Of a stretch of 39,099 nt of DNA, positions 31,533 to 39,099 are shown in pieces. A program made the translations under genes and the position numbers. The notes below the pieces were generated by a model. The model was not told where the DNA came from. It saw only the letters and a list, made by a program, of their open reading frames with translations, and did no database searches. Numbering within the stretch: the first letter of the stretch is position 1; every line of letters begins with the position of its first letter. This stretch comes from an uncultured Muribaculaceae bacterium (GTDB lineage: Bacteria; Bacteroidota; Bacteroidia; Bacteroidales; Muribaculaceae): positions 2,172 through 41,270 of the forward strand of contig CAJUQP010000031.1 of NCBI GenBank assembly GCA_910588245.1. Direction: 5' to 3'.

Positions 31533-32738
31533 ATGAAGACTAATGTAGGTGTGTTCTTCGGCGGAAGGTCGGTTGAACACGAAATCTCAGTAATTTCAGC
31601 CTTGCAGGCTATAAATGCGTTCGATCAGTCGAAATATAACATCATTCCAATCTATATTTCCAAGCAGGGAAGGTGGTATACCGGCCCGCTGACGCTCGAT
31701 ATCCGTAACTATAAGGATATGAAGAGCCTCTGCGAACGGAGCGAGGAAGTGTTTATGCGTCCGGAATACGGCGACTACAAACTTTACCGTGCAAATCCCG
31801 GAGGCGGCCTTTTCTCAAAAAAGAATCCTGTCTACGAGGAGCTTCATGTCGTGATACCCGTGCTCCACGGATCACACGGGGAAGACGGTATGTTTGAGGG
31901 GCTTCTTGAGACAATCGGTATCCCTTTCGCCGGTTGCGACACCCTTTCCAGTGCCAACGGCATGGATAAGATAACTATGAAGATGATTCTTCGTGCCGAA
32001 GGTATTCCTGTCGTGGATTATGTATGGTTCACAGATAAAGAATGGATCGACAACCGCGATGCTATCGTGGATAAGATAGAAGGAAAGCTTGGCTATCCGG
32101 TTATCGTGAAGCCGGCCAATCTCGGATCGAGCGTGGGCATTGGCAAGGCGGCCGACAGGCAGAGTCTCATAGAGAAGGTTGACAATGCCGAGAAATTCTC
32201 GCAGCGCATCATCGTGGAGCATATGATCGAAGACATGATGGAGATCAATTGCTCGGTGCTCGGCGATGCCGACGACCATCAGAGCAGTGTCTGCGAAGAA
32301 CCTATATCGAAAGGCGATTTCCTTTCATATGAGGAGAAGTATGGCGGCGGAGCGAAAGCCGGCATGCAGGCCAGTGAGAAGAAGATACCCGCGGATATTC
32401 CCGTGGAGATGAGTGAGGAGATCCGCCGCATGGCCGGTGAGACGTTCCGTGTGCTTTCATGTCATGGTGTGAGCCGTGTCGACGTGATGGTCGACCGTAA
32501 GGACAACAGTATTTATGTCAATGAGATAAATACGATTCCTGGTAGCCTCTCGTTCTATCTTTGGGAGGAAAGCGGCATATCTTTCACACAGCTTATGGAT
32601 AGGCTTGTGGCTCTCGCCCTTAAGCGTAAACGCGAGACTGACCGCAAGACCTTCACTTACGACGCCAATATTTTCGCAATGGGCGGAGGTGTGAAAGGTG
32701 GAGTCAAAGGTGGCACCAAACGTGGTCTCAAGGCATAA
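31533..32738 (+). CDS. ddl: D-alanine--D-alanine ligase with Gly/Lys-rich tail
   Basis: A 401-residue cytoplasmic ATP-grasp enzyme that joins two D-Ala for peptidoglycan. It has the N-terminal GRSVEHEISVISA, PVLHGSHGEDGMFEG, the ATP-binding PVIVKPANLGSSVGIGK, the mobile-loop region SYEEKYGGG and the metal/ligand loop YVNEINTIPGSLSFYLWE. The Tyr in EEKY is as in D-Ala-adding ligases rather than the D-Ser types. It is longer than typical (about 300-350) because of expanded loops and a C-terminal tail of repeated Gly-x-Lys units (GGGVKGGVKGGTKRG), which is unusual. It heads an operon with ileS 25 nt downstream. Bacteroidales often have a second ddl elsewhere, so this may not be the only copy. 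Confidence 0.92.
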   Translation: MKTNVGVFFGGRSVEHEISVISALQAINAFDQSKYNIIPIYISKQGRWYTGPLTLDIRNYKDMKSLCERSEEVFMRPEYGDYKLYRANPGGGLFSKKNPVYEELHVVIPVLHGSHGEDGMFEGLLETIGIPFAGCDTLSSANGMDKITMKMILRAEGIPVVDYVWFTDKEWIDNRDAIVDKIEGKLGYPVIVKPANLGSSVGIGKAADRQSLIEKVDNAEKFSQRIIVEHMIEDMMEINCSVLGDADDHQSSVCEEPISKGDFLSYEEKYGGGAKAGMQASEKKIPADIPVEMSEEIRRMAGETFRVLSCHGVSRVDVMVDRKDNSIYVNEINTIPGSLSFYLWEESGISFTQLMDRLVALALKRKRETDRKTFTYDANIFAMGGGVKGGVKGGTKRGLKA

Positions 32739-32763
32739 TCAAAAGAAAACAATATTATCTGCA

Positions 32764-35700
32764 ATGGGTAAGAAATTCAAGGAATACAGCAAGCAACTCA
32801 ATCTTTCGGACATCAATAAGGAGATGCTCCGGATATGGGACGAGCATTCCCTCTTCGAGGCTTCGATGAAGGAGCGTGAGGGTTGTCCAACGTTCGTGTT
32901 TTACGAAGGGCCGCCATCGGCCAACGGTATGCCCGGCATCCATCATGTCATGGCGCGCACTATTAAGGATATTGTGTGCCGCTACAAGACTATGAAGGGC
33001 TTCCATGTGAAACGTAAGGCCGGATGGGACACACACGGACTTCCTGTGGAACTCGGCGTGGAGAAGAGCCTTGGAATTACTAAAGAGGATATCGGCAAGA
33101 AGATATCGGTCGACGAATATAACGCCGCCTGCCGCCGCGAGGTGATGAAATACACGAAGGAATGGACTGACCTGACCCACAGGATGGGTTATTGGGTCGA
33201 TCTTGAGAATCCTTATATCACCTACGACAACAAATATATCGAGAGCATATGGTGGCTTCTGCGACAGCTCTACGATAAGGGATATCTTTTCAAGGGATAT
33301 ACTATCCAGCCTTATTCCCCCGCTGCCGGAACCGGACTTAGCTCCCACGAGCTGAATCAGCCCGGATGTTACCGTGATGTGAAAGACACGACTGCCACGG
33401 CGCTATTCCGCATGCTTGATCCGAAGCCGGAGATGGAAGGGTGGGGAACTCCTTACTTTATGGCATGGACCACGACTCCATGGACTCTCCCCTCGAATAC
33501 TGCGCTCTGTGTCGGGCCGTCGTTTGATTATGTGGCTCTCCGCACGTATAATCCCTACACCGGCGATAAGATCACTGTTGTGCTTGCCGAGGTGCTTGTA
33601 GGCGCCTATTTCAGGAAAGAGGGTGCCGAGGCTGATATGGAGGCATACAGGCAGGGCGATAAGGTCGTACCTTACAGGGTTGTCGGAAAATGGAAAGGTG
33701 CCGACCTTGTGGGTATGAAGTATTCCCAGCTCATGAAATGGGTGAAACCCGTGGAGAAACTCAACGAAATGAGTGCGTCATATGTGAAGGAATTTGCTGA
33801 GACGCATCCGGAGAATGTTTTCTCATGTGGTAACGACCGTTTTGTGGAAATAGCTGACGAGGCTTTCCGTGTTATTCCGGGAGATTATGTGACCACGGAA
33901 GACGGTACCGGTATCGTGCATATCGCTCCCACTTTCGGTGCGGATGATGCCAAGGTGGCGAAAGCCGCCGGTATCCCTCCTCTTTTCATGATCAACAGGA
34001 AAGGGGAGACGCGTCCCATGGTTGACTTCACCGGTAAATACTATACCCTCGACGAACTCGATCCTGCTTTCGTGGAGAAATGTGTCGATGTGGAGGCTTA
34101 TGGCCGCCATGCCGGCGATTATGTAAAGAATGCATACGACCCCCGTTTCAATCCGGGCGGCAAATATGATGAGAAGGCAGCGGCCCAGGCAGAAGATCTG
34201 AATATCGTGCTTTCCATGGAGATGAAGAAAGCCGGTGAGGCTTTCAGGATTGAGAAGCACACGCACAATTATCCCCATTGCTGGAGAACAGACAAACCGG
34301 TGCTCTATTATCCTCTCGACAGTTGGTTCATCCGCACGACTGCCGCAAGGGAGCGCCTGATGAAACTCAACGAGAGCATAAAATGGAAACCTGCATCTAC
34401 CGGAAGCGGACGTTTTGGCAAATGGCTTGAGAATCTGCAGGATTGGAACCTATCGCGTAGCCGCTACTGGGGCACGCCGCTCCCTATATGGCGTTCTGAA
34501 GATGGCAGGGAGGAAATCTGCATCGGTAGCTATGAGGAATTGTTCAATGAGATCGAGAAATCGGTTGCCGCCGGAATAATGGATATGAATCCTCTCAAGG
34601 AGAAGGGATTCGTGCCCGGCGACTATTCCAAGGAGAATTACGACCGCATCGACCTTCATCGTCCTTATGTCGATGAGATCACTCTGGTATCACCTTCTGG
34701 TAAGCCGATGAAGAGAGAGCTTGACCTGATCGACGTGTGGTTTGACTCCGGTTCCATGCCTTATGCTCAGATCCATTATCCGTTTGAGAACAAGGAATTG
34801 CTCGACACTCGTGAAGTATATCCCGCTGATTTCATCGCTGAGGGTGTCGACCAGACTCGCGGATGGTTCTTCACTCTCCATGCCATAGCAGGTATGGTGT
34901 TTGATTCCGTGGCATATAAGGCGGTTATCTCCAATGGCCTCGTGCTTGACAAGAACGGCAACAAGATGTCGAAGCGTCTCGGGAATGCGATCGATCCGTT
35001 CAACAATATCGAGCGTTTTGGAAGCGATCCGGTAAGATGGTATATGATCTCCAATTCCTCGCCCTGGGATAATCTCAAATATGACGAGAATGGAGTGGCC
35101 GAGGTGAGCCGCAAGCTTTTCGCCACTCTCTATAATACATATAAATTCTTCGCGCTCTATGCCAATGTCGACGGATTTACGGGCGATGAGCCTCAGGTTG
35201 ATTCCTCGCGTCGTCCGGAGATCGACCGGTGGATCCTCTCTCTACTGAATACGTTGACGGCCGATGTCACGGCGGCTCTTGATGATTATGAGCCGACGAA
35301 AGCGGCTCGCGCAATTGATGAGTTTGTCAATGACAATCTCAGCAACTGGTATGTGCGTCTCAACCGCAAGCGTTTCTGGGCAGGAGAGATGGATGAAGAT
35401 AAGCTTTCCGCATATCAGACACTCTACACCTGCCTTAAGACCGTGGCCCTGCTGATGGCTCCTTTCGCACCATTCTACAGCGACCGTCTTTACAGCGATC
35501 TTGTGTCTTCGGCCGAAGAGGGCGATGGCTATGCGTCTGTGCATACGGCGGAATTCCCTGTCTGCGATCCCGCATTGGTAGATTCTGCCCTTGAGGAGAG
35601 GATGAAGCTTGCTCAGGAGATCACTTCCAATGTGCTTGCCCTGCGCCGCAAGGTTAACCTTAAAGTGCGCCAGCCGCTACAGACACTACTTATACCTGTG

Positions 35701-36336
35701 GCCGACTCTCGTCAGCGTCAGGCCGTGGAGGCTCTTGAGGATCTCATCAAATCTGAGGTCAATATCAAGGATCTGAAGATTGTCGACAATGAGGAGAGCG
35801 GACTCGTGAAGAGGGTGAAGGCTGATTTCAAGAAACTCGGCCCCCGATATGGCAAGATCATGAAGCAGCTTGGCAAAGCTATAACCGAGATGGCCCAGAA
35901 GGATATTGCCCTTCTTGAGAAAGAGGGTAGCTTTACTTTCTTTGATCTCCCCGGAGAGCCTGTCGTGACTCTCGATGATGTTGAGGTTATTCCTGAGGAT
36001 GTGCCCGGATGGCTCGTGGCCAACGACGGCAATATCACCGTTGCTCTCGATATCACCGTGACACCGGAACTCAGAAACGAGGGTATGGCGCGTGAACTTA
36101 TCAACCGCATACAGAATATGCGTAAGGGCAACAATTTTGAGATCACCGATAAGGTCAAGGTTGTTCTCTCGGATCTTCCCGAGATCAGGGATGCTGTCGA
36201 GGCCTTTGGCGACTATATCGCCGCTCAGGTGCTTGCCGATTCGATTACACTCGCATCCTGCCTCTCTGACGACAGCGAAGCCAGAAGTCTTGAAATCGAA
36301 GGTCTTGACGCCTTTGCGAAAGTATCTAAAAATTGA
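32764..36336 (+). CDS. ileS: Isoleucyl-tRNA synthetase, type 2-like with GIHH motif
   Basis: A 1190-residue class I synthetase that charges tRNA-Ile. It has PPSANGMPGIHHVMARTIKD near residues 50-69, the editing domain (TTPWTLPSNTALCVG), AEGVDQTRGWFFTLH, the KMSKR loop (734-738), the anticodon-binding domain (FVNDNLSNWYVRLNRKRFW) and an extended C-terminal domain with ELRNEGMARELINRIQNMRK, as in eukaryote-like type 2 enzymes. The signature HIGH appears as GIHH (58-61), with the first and third residues exchanged. ATG 32764 is chosen over the upstream frame start, which overlaps ddl. The stop TGA overlaps the TTG start of lspA. Confidence 0.97.
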   Translation: MGKKFKEYSKQLNLSDINKEMLRIWDEHSLFEASMKEREGCPTFVFYEGPPSANGMPGIHHVMARTIKDIVCRYKTMKGFHVKRKAGWDTHGLPVELGVEKSLGITKEDIGKKISVDEYNAACRREVMKYTKEWTDLTHRMGYWVDLENPYITYDNKYIESIWWLLRQLYDKGYLFKGYTIQPYSPAAGTGLSSHELNQPGCYRDVKDTTATALFRMLDPKPEMEGWGTPYFMAWTTTPWTLPSNTALCVGPSFDYVALRTYNPYTGDKITVVLAEVLVGAYFRKEGAEADMEAYRQGDKVVPYRVVGKWKGADLVGMKYSQLMKWVKPVEKLNEMSASYVKEFAETHPENVFSCGNDRFVEIADEAFRVIPGDYVTTEDGTGIVHIAPTFGADDAKVAKAAGIPPLFMINRKGETRPMVDFTGKYYTLDELDPAFVEKCVDVEAYGRHAGDYVKNAYDPRFNPGGKYDEKAAAQAEDLNIVLSMEMKKAGEAFRIEKHTHNYPHCWRTDKPVLYYPLDSWFIRTTAARERLMKLNESIKWKPASTGSGRFGKWLENLQDWNLSRSRYWGTPLPIWRSEDGREEICIGSYEELFNEIEKSVAAGIMDMNPLKEKGFVPGDYSKENYDRIDLHRPYVDEITLVSPSGKPMKRELDLIDVWFDSGSMPYAQIHYPFENKELLDTREVYPADFIAEGVDQTRGWFFTLHAIAGMVFDSVAYKAVISNGLVLDKNGNKMSKRLGNAIDPFNNIERFGSDPVRWYMISNSSPWDNLKYDENGVAEVSRKLFATLYNTYKFFALYANVDGFTGDEPQVDSSRRPEIDRWILSLLNTLTADVTAALDDYEPTKAARAIDEFVNDNLSNWYVRLNRKRFWAGEMDEDKLSAYQTLYTCLKTVALLMAPFAPFYSDRLYSDLVSSAEEGDGYASVHTAEFPVCDPALVDSALEERMKLAQEITSNVLALRRKVNLKVRQPLQTLLIPVADSRQRQAVEALEDLIKSEVNIKDLKIVDNEESGLVKRVKADFKKLGPRYGKIMKQLGKAITEMAQKDIALLEKEGSFTFFDLPGEPVVTLDDVEVIPEDVPGWLVANDGNITVALDITVTPELRNEGMARELINRIQNMRKGNNFEITDKVKVVLSDLPEIRDAVEAFGDYIAAQVLADSITLASCLSDDSEARSLEIEGLDAFAKVSKN

Positions 36337-37055
36337 GTCCTTTGATAACTGAGAATAACAATCTGGCGGCGACGTCGGCACATGATGTCGCCGCCAGACG
36401 TTTATGGCTTGTAGTGGCCATAAGCCTTTTTGTGATTATTGCCGACCAGATCTTCAAAATTTGGGTCAAGACAAGTTTCTATCTCGGCGAGGATCTCCCC
36501 ATCACAGGGTGGTGGCATCTGAAGTTCATAGAAAACAATGGCATGGCTTTCGGACTTGAGTTGTGGAACAAGATTTTCCTGACCGCCGGACGTATAGCCG
36601 CTGTCGTGCTCTTCATATGGTTCCTGCTGAAGATAAGGAAGGCTGAAGGGTTGCGCACCGGTTTCTTCGTGGCTGTGGCCATGATTATTGCAGGAGCCGC
36701 CGGAAATATCTTCGACTGTGTGTTCTATGGTCGTATCTTCAATGATCCGATGCCTCCCCAGATAGCCGTGATGTTTCCAGAAGGTGGTGGTTATGCCGGA
36801 TGGTTTGAGGGGCGTGTGGTGGATATGCTATATTTCCCGCTCTTTTCCTTCTATTGGCCCGACTGGATCCCCTTTGTCGGCGGATCGTATTTCGAGTTTT
36901 TCCAGTTTATCTTCAATATTGCCGATTCTTCGATATGTATTGGAGTGGCGTTGCTGATCATATTCTACTCCAACGATGCGTCGCGGGCTTTCCACTATAT
37001 CGGCGATGAGACGGAGAAAAATAAGGAGAGATCGAGAAAGTCGAAGATGAAATGA
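36333..37055 (+). CDS. lspA: Lipoprotein signal peptidase (signal peptidase II)
   Basis: A 240-residue inner-membrane aspartyl protease with four hydrophobic segments that cuts prolipoproteins before the lipid-modified Cys. The first segment and VIIADQIFKIWVKTS, then FIENNGMAFG, AGAAGNIFDC (catalytic Asp128) and FNIADSSICIGV (Asp198) are LspA signatures; the long loop between the two Asp is normal for Bacteroidetes. There is no in-frame ATG before these segments. The likely start is TTG 36333, overlapping the ileS stop as TTGA, or TTG 36342, so translation is probably coupled to ileS. An 11-bp hairpin covers codons 11-22. The DksA/TraR-like gene that often lies between ileS and lspA in Bacteroides is missing here. 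The stop overlaps the next ATG. Confidence 0.94.
   Translation: MSPLITENNNLAATSAHDVAARRLWLVVAISLFVIIADQIFKIWVKTSFYLGEDLPITGWWHLKFIENNGMAFGLELWNKIFLTAGRIAAVVLFIWFLLKIRKAEGLRTGFFVAVAMIIAGAAGNIFDCVFYGRIFNDPMPPQIAVMFPEGGGYAGWFEGRVVDMLYFPLFSFYWPDWIPFVGGSYFEFFQFIFNIADSSICIGVALLIIFYSNDASRAFHYIGDETEKNKERSRKSKMK
36363..36397 (+). other. Strong hairpin within the 5' coding part of lspA
   Basis: Perfect 11-bp stem CTGGCGGCGAC (36363-36373) with GTCGCCGCCAG (36387-36397), 13-nt loop, 27 nt past the ileS stop. It lies in the poorly conserved N-terminal tail of LspA. It could slow translation or act as a partial terminator between ileS and lspA. Confidence 0.75.
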
Positions 37056-38062
37056 AAGTGGTGTCTAAGATATCCGGAATATGCTTCCTTATGGCCGTCG
37101 CTAGCATCCTTTTGGGATGTAGTGACAAACCTAAGGGAACACTGTCTGAAAAAGAGATGGTCAGGCTGATGGCCGACATGCAACTTGCCGAGGCTTATTC
37201 CGATATGGAGTATATGGGTTCTGATTCTCAGGAGAGGCGCGAACAACTCGCGAAATCTGTGCTCGCGGAGCATGACGTCACTCAGGAGGAGCTTGATTCC
37301 ACTCTGTCATGGTATGGCCGCAATCTTGACGACTACACCGAGCTTTTCAAGAAGGTAGACCAGGAGATAGCTTCACGACGCAAAAAGATCATGAAGACCG
37401 ACAGCCGCGATGAAGTGGCTGAACAGGCCGACATGCTGTGGCCTTATGCAAAGAATGGCACACTCTCTTCACTCGGCACTTCCGATGGCTGGATCATCTC
37501 TGTTGATGAGCCGGGTCTGACTAAAGGCGACATGGTGGAATGGAAAATGCATCTCGACAAGATTGTCAGCATCACGGGCGTCCTGGGGGTAGATTATACC
37601 GACGGCACATCGGAGGCGGTGACAAATGTCATCTCCGGCAGACCCGCGGTGGAACTCAGGCTCCAGACCGATACCTCGAAGAATGTGAAACGTCTTTACG
37701 GCACCCTGCGGCTTAAGGATAAGGATCGTCTGCCACTTTTCGCCGATAGCATTTCTCTGCGCCGGCTCCCCTTCGACAGTCTTGAATTCCGGAAATACCG
37801 CAATCAGAAAAAGTATGGTATACCGGCAAGGAAGATGCCTAAGATCGAGGAAAAGAAGGATTCCGTCGGCGATACCCGTATGGGTGGCCCTGACTCGATA
37901 GCTTCGACCTCGGTTGCGGGTAAGACACCGGTAAGATTACATGATACCGAGCCGGTTGCCGGACCTGCGAAGCCATTGAAGCCGTTGAAGCCGGGAGTAA
38001 ATGGTCGAAGACCTGTGTTAAAGCCATCTGAAGCGACTTTACAGACCAACAAAAGAAAGTAA
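37052..38062 (+). CDS. DUF4296-family lipoprotein
   Basis: A 336-residue lipoprotein with signal peptide and lipobox (ASILLGCSD, Cys23). The N-terminal third carries the DUF4296 pattern (LSEKEMVRLMADMQLAEAY; ELDSTLSWYGRNLDDYTELF), a helical domain found next to lspA throughout Bacteroidales. The middle is beta-rich (IVSITGVLGVDYTDGTSEAV), and the C-terminal 60 residues are Pro/Lys-rich and low in complexity. Function unknown; the fixed linkage to lspA suggests a part in lipoprotein or envelope biogenesis. The ATG overlaps the lspA stop (ATGA), so the two are translationally coupled. Confidence 0.9.
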   Translation: MKVVSKISGICFLMAVASILLGCSDKPKGTLSEKEMVRLMADMQLAEAYSDMEYMGSDSQERREQLAKSVLAEHDVTQEELDSTLSWYGRNLDDYTELFKKVDQEIASRRKKIMKTDSRDEVAEQADMLWPYAKNGTLSSLGTSDGWIISVDEPGLTKGDMVEWKMHLDKIVSITGVLGVDYTDGTSEAVTNVISGRPAVELRLQTDTSKNVKRLYGTLRLKDKDRLPLFADSISLRRLPFDSLEFRKYRNQKKYGIPARKMPKIEEKKDSVGDTRMGGPDSIASTSVAGKTPVRLHDTEPVAGPAKPLKPLKPGVNGRRPVLKPSEATLQTNKRK

Positions 38063-38069
38063 TCAGATC

Positions 38070-38261
38070 ATGCACGTTACGAAAGCAAGATATCTCGTGA
38101 GAAAACTTACAATAATTGACGACAAGGGAGTGGAAAGTGTCCACTCCCTTGTCTATTTCGATGTCGACAGCGAAGGGAAAATATCAATAACTCCGTTCGA
38201 CCGTGAAAGACCCGGCTACGAATACCTGGACTCCCTCGTAGTTGCATCCCCGCATCAATGA
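38070..38261 (+). CDS. 63-residue conserved-looking small protein
   Basis: A soluble beta-rich protein (RYLVRKLTIIDDKGVESVHS; LVYFDVDSEGKISITPF) ending YEYLDSLVVASPHQ. It begins 7 nt after the DUF4296 stop and is the last recognisable gene of the ddl operon. I do not recognise the family. Strong codon bias like its neighbours and the tight spacing support that it is real. Confidence 0.8.
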   Translation: MHVTKARYLVRKLTIIDDKGVESVHSLVYFDVDSEGKISITPFDRERPGYEYLDSLVVASPHQ

Positions 38262-38710
38262 AAGCAGTCTCGGTATGTGTCCCTCCCATAGATCTTACCG
38301 TCCTTACCTGTCCCATCGCCCGGCGTTGCCGGGCCTCGTGTGCCGAGGCTGGATGCCGCGGTTCCTCCCGCCCCAGCTGCGTAGCTCTGGGACTGCGGCT
38401 TTCCAGCCGCAGCTACCGTCCCGATCCGAGTCAATGGGAAAGGACAGACCAATTCCGACCAAAAAATCCACCGGATGGCACCGCCGTGCCGTGGCTGAAA
38501 GCCTCGGTCTCCCGTCCCCCCGCGCAAACAGGACAGCAATCACGAGTGTTTGTTCTGTTCTCCGACCAAAGGGAGGAGCTACCGGCAAAGCATCCCCCTG
38601 ACGGAAGTCATCCGGCGAGACCGAAGCAAAAGCGAAAAGTCTGTCCGCACCCGGACAAACCGCAAGCTTTTGTTGGCAGTGATGCCCCACGACAGACAGC
38701 CAAGCTTTAA
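38262..38710. other. GC-rich non-coding block of consecutive hairpins
   Basis: No believable gene; the open frames on both strands are repetitive and overlap one another. Perfect hairpins follow in series: GCCCGGC-GTT-GCCGGGC (38318-38334), GCCTCG/CGAGGC (38333-38349), and CTGCGGCT-TTCC-AGCCGCAG (38393-38412) with an outer GTAGCT/AGCTAC pair (38381-38386 with 38411-38416). GC content drops sharply after about 38705. It may be a genome-repeated element or the 3' region of the operon. Confidence 0.6.
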
Positions 38711-38890
38711 TGAACAATTAGAAATTGCGAATTAGAATATGAGTTAATTGCCTAACCTGCAACTAATTCAAAATTCAACATTCCAAATTCAAAATTGCAG
38801 CTTTGCTGTTTCCGGTCGCTTCAAAAAAGTCTCGCGCATGACAATAATGATTAGATTCGACTCGGATGTGCCTCCCGGAACCACATCCCG

Positions 38891-39001
38891 GTCTTTTACG
38901 ATGCCTTATAATTCATATAATCCCTTTATAAATCTTTATGAGGCCTTATGAGACTTTATATAAGTTTATAAGATATTGTAAATCCTTATAATGGCATTAT
39001 A
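38891..39001. repeat. 10-bp phased degenerate TTATA repeat
   Basis: Eleven consecutive 10-nt units, each ending in TTTATA, CTTATA, TTATG or a close variant: TTATA/TTATG end at 38910, 38930, 38940, 38950, 38960, 38970 and 38990, with weaker forms at 38900, 38920, 38980 and 39001. The phase is exactly one DNA helical turn. The DNA from 38711 to 39099 is otherwise AT-rich, with short repeats of AATTCAAAATT near 38765-38800, and no gene is seen. Confidence 0.7.
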
Positions 39002-39099
39002 TATGCAATAAATAATGTTTTATGTGTTAAAGCGCAAATTATAATTACTAGAGTTTAAATAAACTTATATGTTACGCACGAGTATTGCACCTCCAATTG

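Noticed and set aside
38304..38717. 137-codon minus-strand frame and overlapping plus-strand frames in the GC-rich block
   Set aside because: Low-complexity products, competing frames on both strands and many hairpins point to non-coding repeat DNA.
1..39099. CRISPR array or insertion sequence
   Set aside because: No spaced direct repeats of CRISPR type and no transposase-like frame were seen anywhere in the window.

Overview
The window comes from the chromosome of a Bacteroidales gut anaerobe, most likely a Muribaculaceae-type organism. This rests on a SusC/SusD pair, secreted GH35, GH127 and GH2 enzymes, DUF4922 and DUF4296 proteins, a TPR/AraC membrane regulator, and repeated Bacteroidetes-type promoters (TTTG, 19-20 bases, TAnnTTTG). 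Genus is inferred from general character only; there is no rRNA gene in the window.

Layout. (1) 1-7029: a minus-strand operon for a secreted amidase-like protein, a GT2 glycosyltransferase, a HIT/GalT-like DUF4922 protein and an AmpG-like permease; a 21-bp tandem repeat sits at its 3' end. I infer a cell-wall turnover or recycling role. (2) 7220-15815: a divergent membrane-spanning TPR/AraC regulator, then thioredoxin-like lipid-free TlpA family protein, SusC and SusD, with clear promoters and terminators. (3) 15879-17652: class I fumarase as a single transcription unit. (4) 17831-28782: GH35 beta-galactosidase, convergent GH127 beta-L-arabinofuranosidase, a cation-efflux protein, a small rhodanese, a nitroreductase, a structured RNA candidate at 25207-25481, and a GH2 beta-galactosidase. 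(5) About 28930-31390: a decayed phage-derived island with a 51-nt fragment of one MuF head gene, several small phage-like genes, a promoter-driven tRNA-like RNA, and a 5'-truncated MuF gene whose C-terminal domain resembles a nuclease toxin. It abuts the ddl promoter. (6) 31409-38261: housekeeping operon ddl, ileS, lspA, DUF4296 lipoprotein and a 63-residue protein, tightly packed with stop/start overlaps. (7) 38262-39099: no supportable gene; a GC-rich block of hairpins, then very AT-rich DNA containing a 10-bp phased TTATA repeat.

The most interesting items are the MuF-toxin remnant with its associated tRNA-like RNA, the structured RNA upstream of the nitroreductase, the amidase/GT2/DUF4922/AmpG operon, the palindromic operator pair at 7220-7268, the altered HIGH motif of IleRS (GIHH) and the 10-bp phased repeat. 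All family assignments are from reading the sequence; no search was run.
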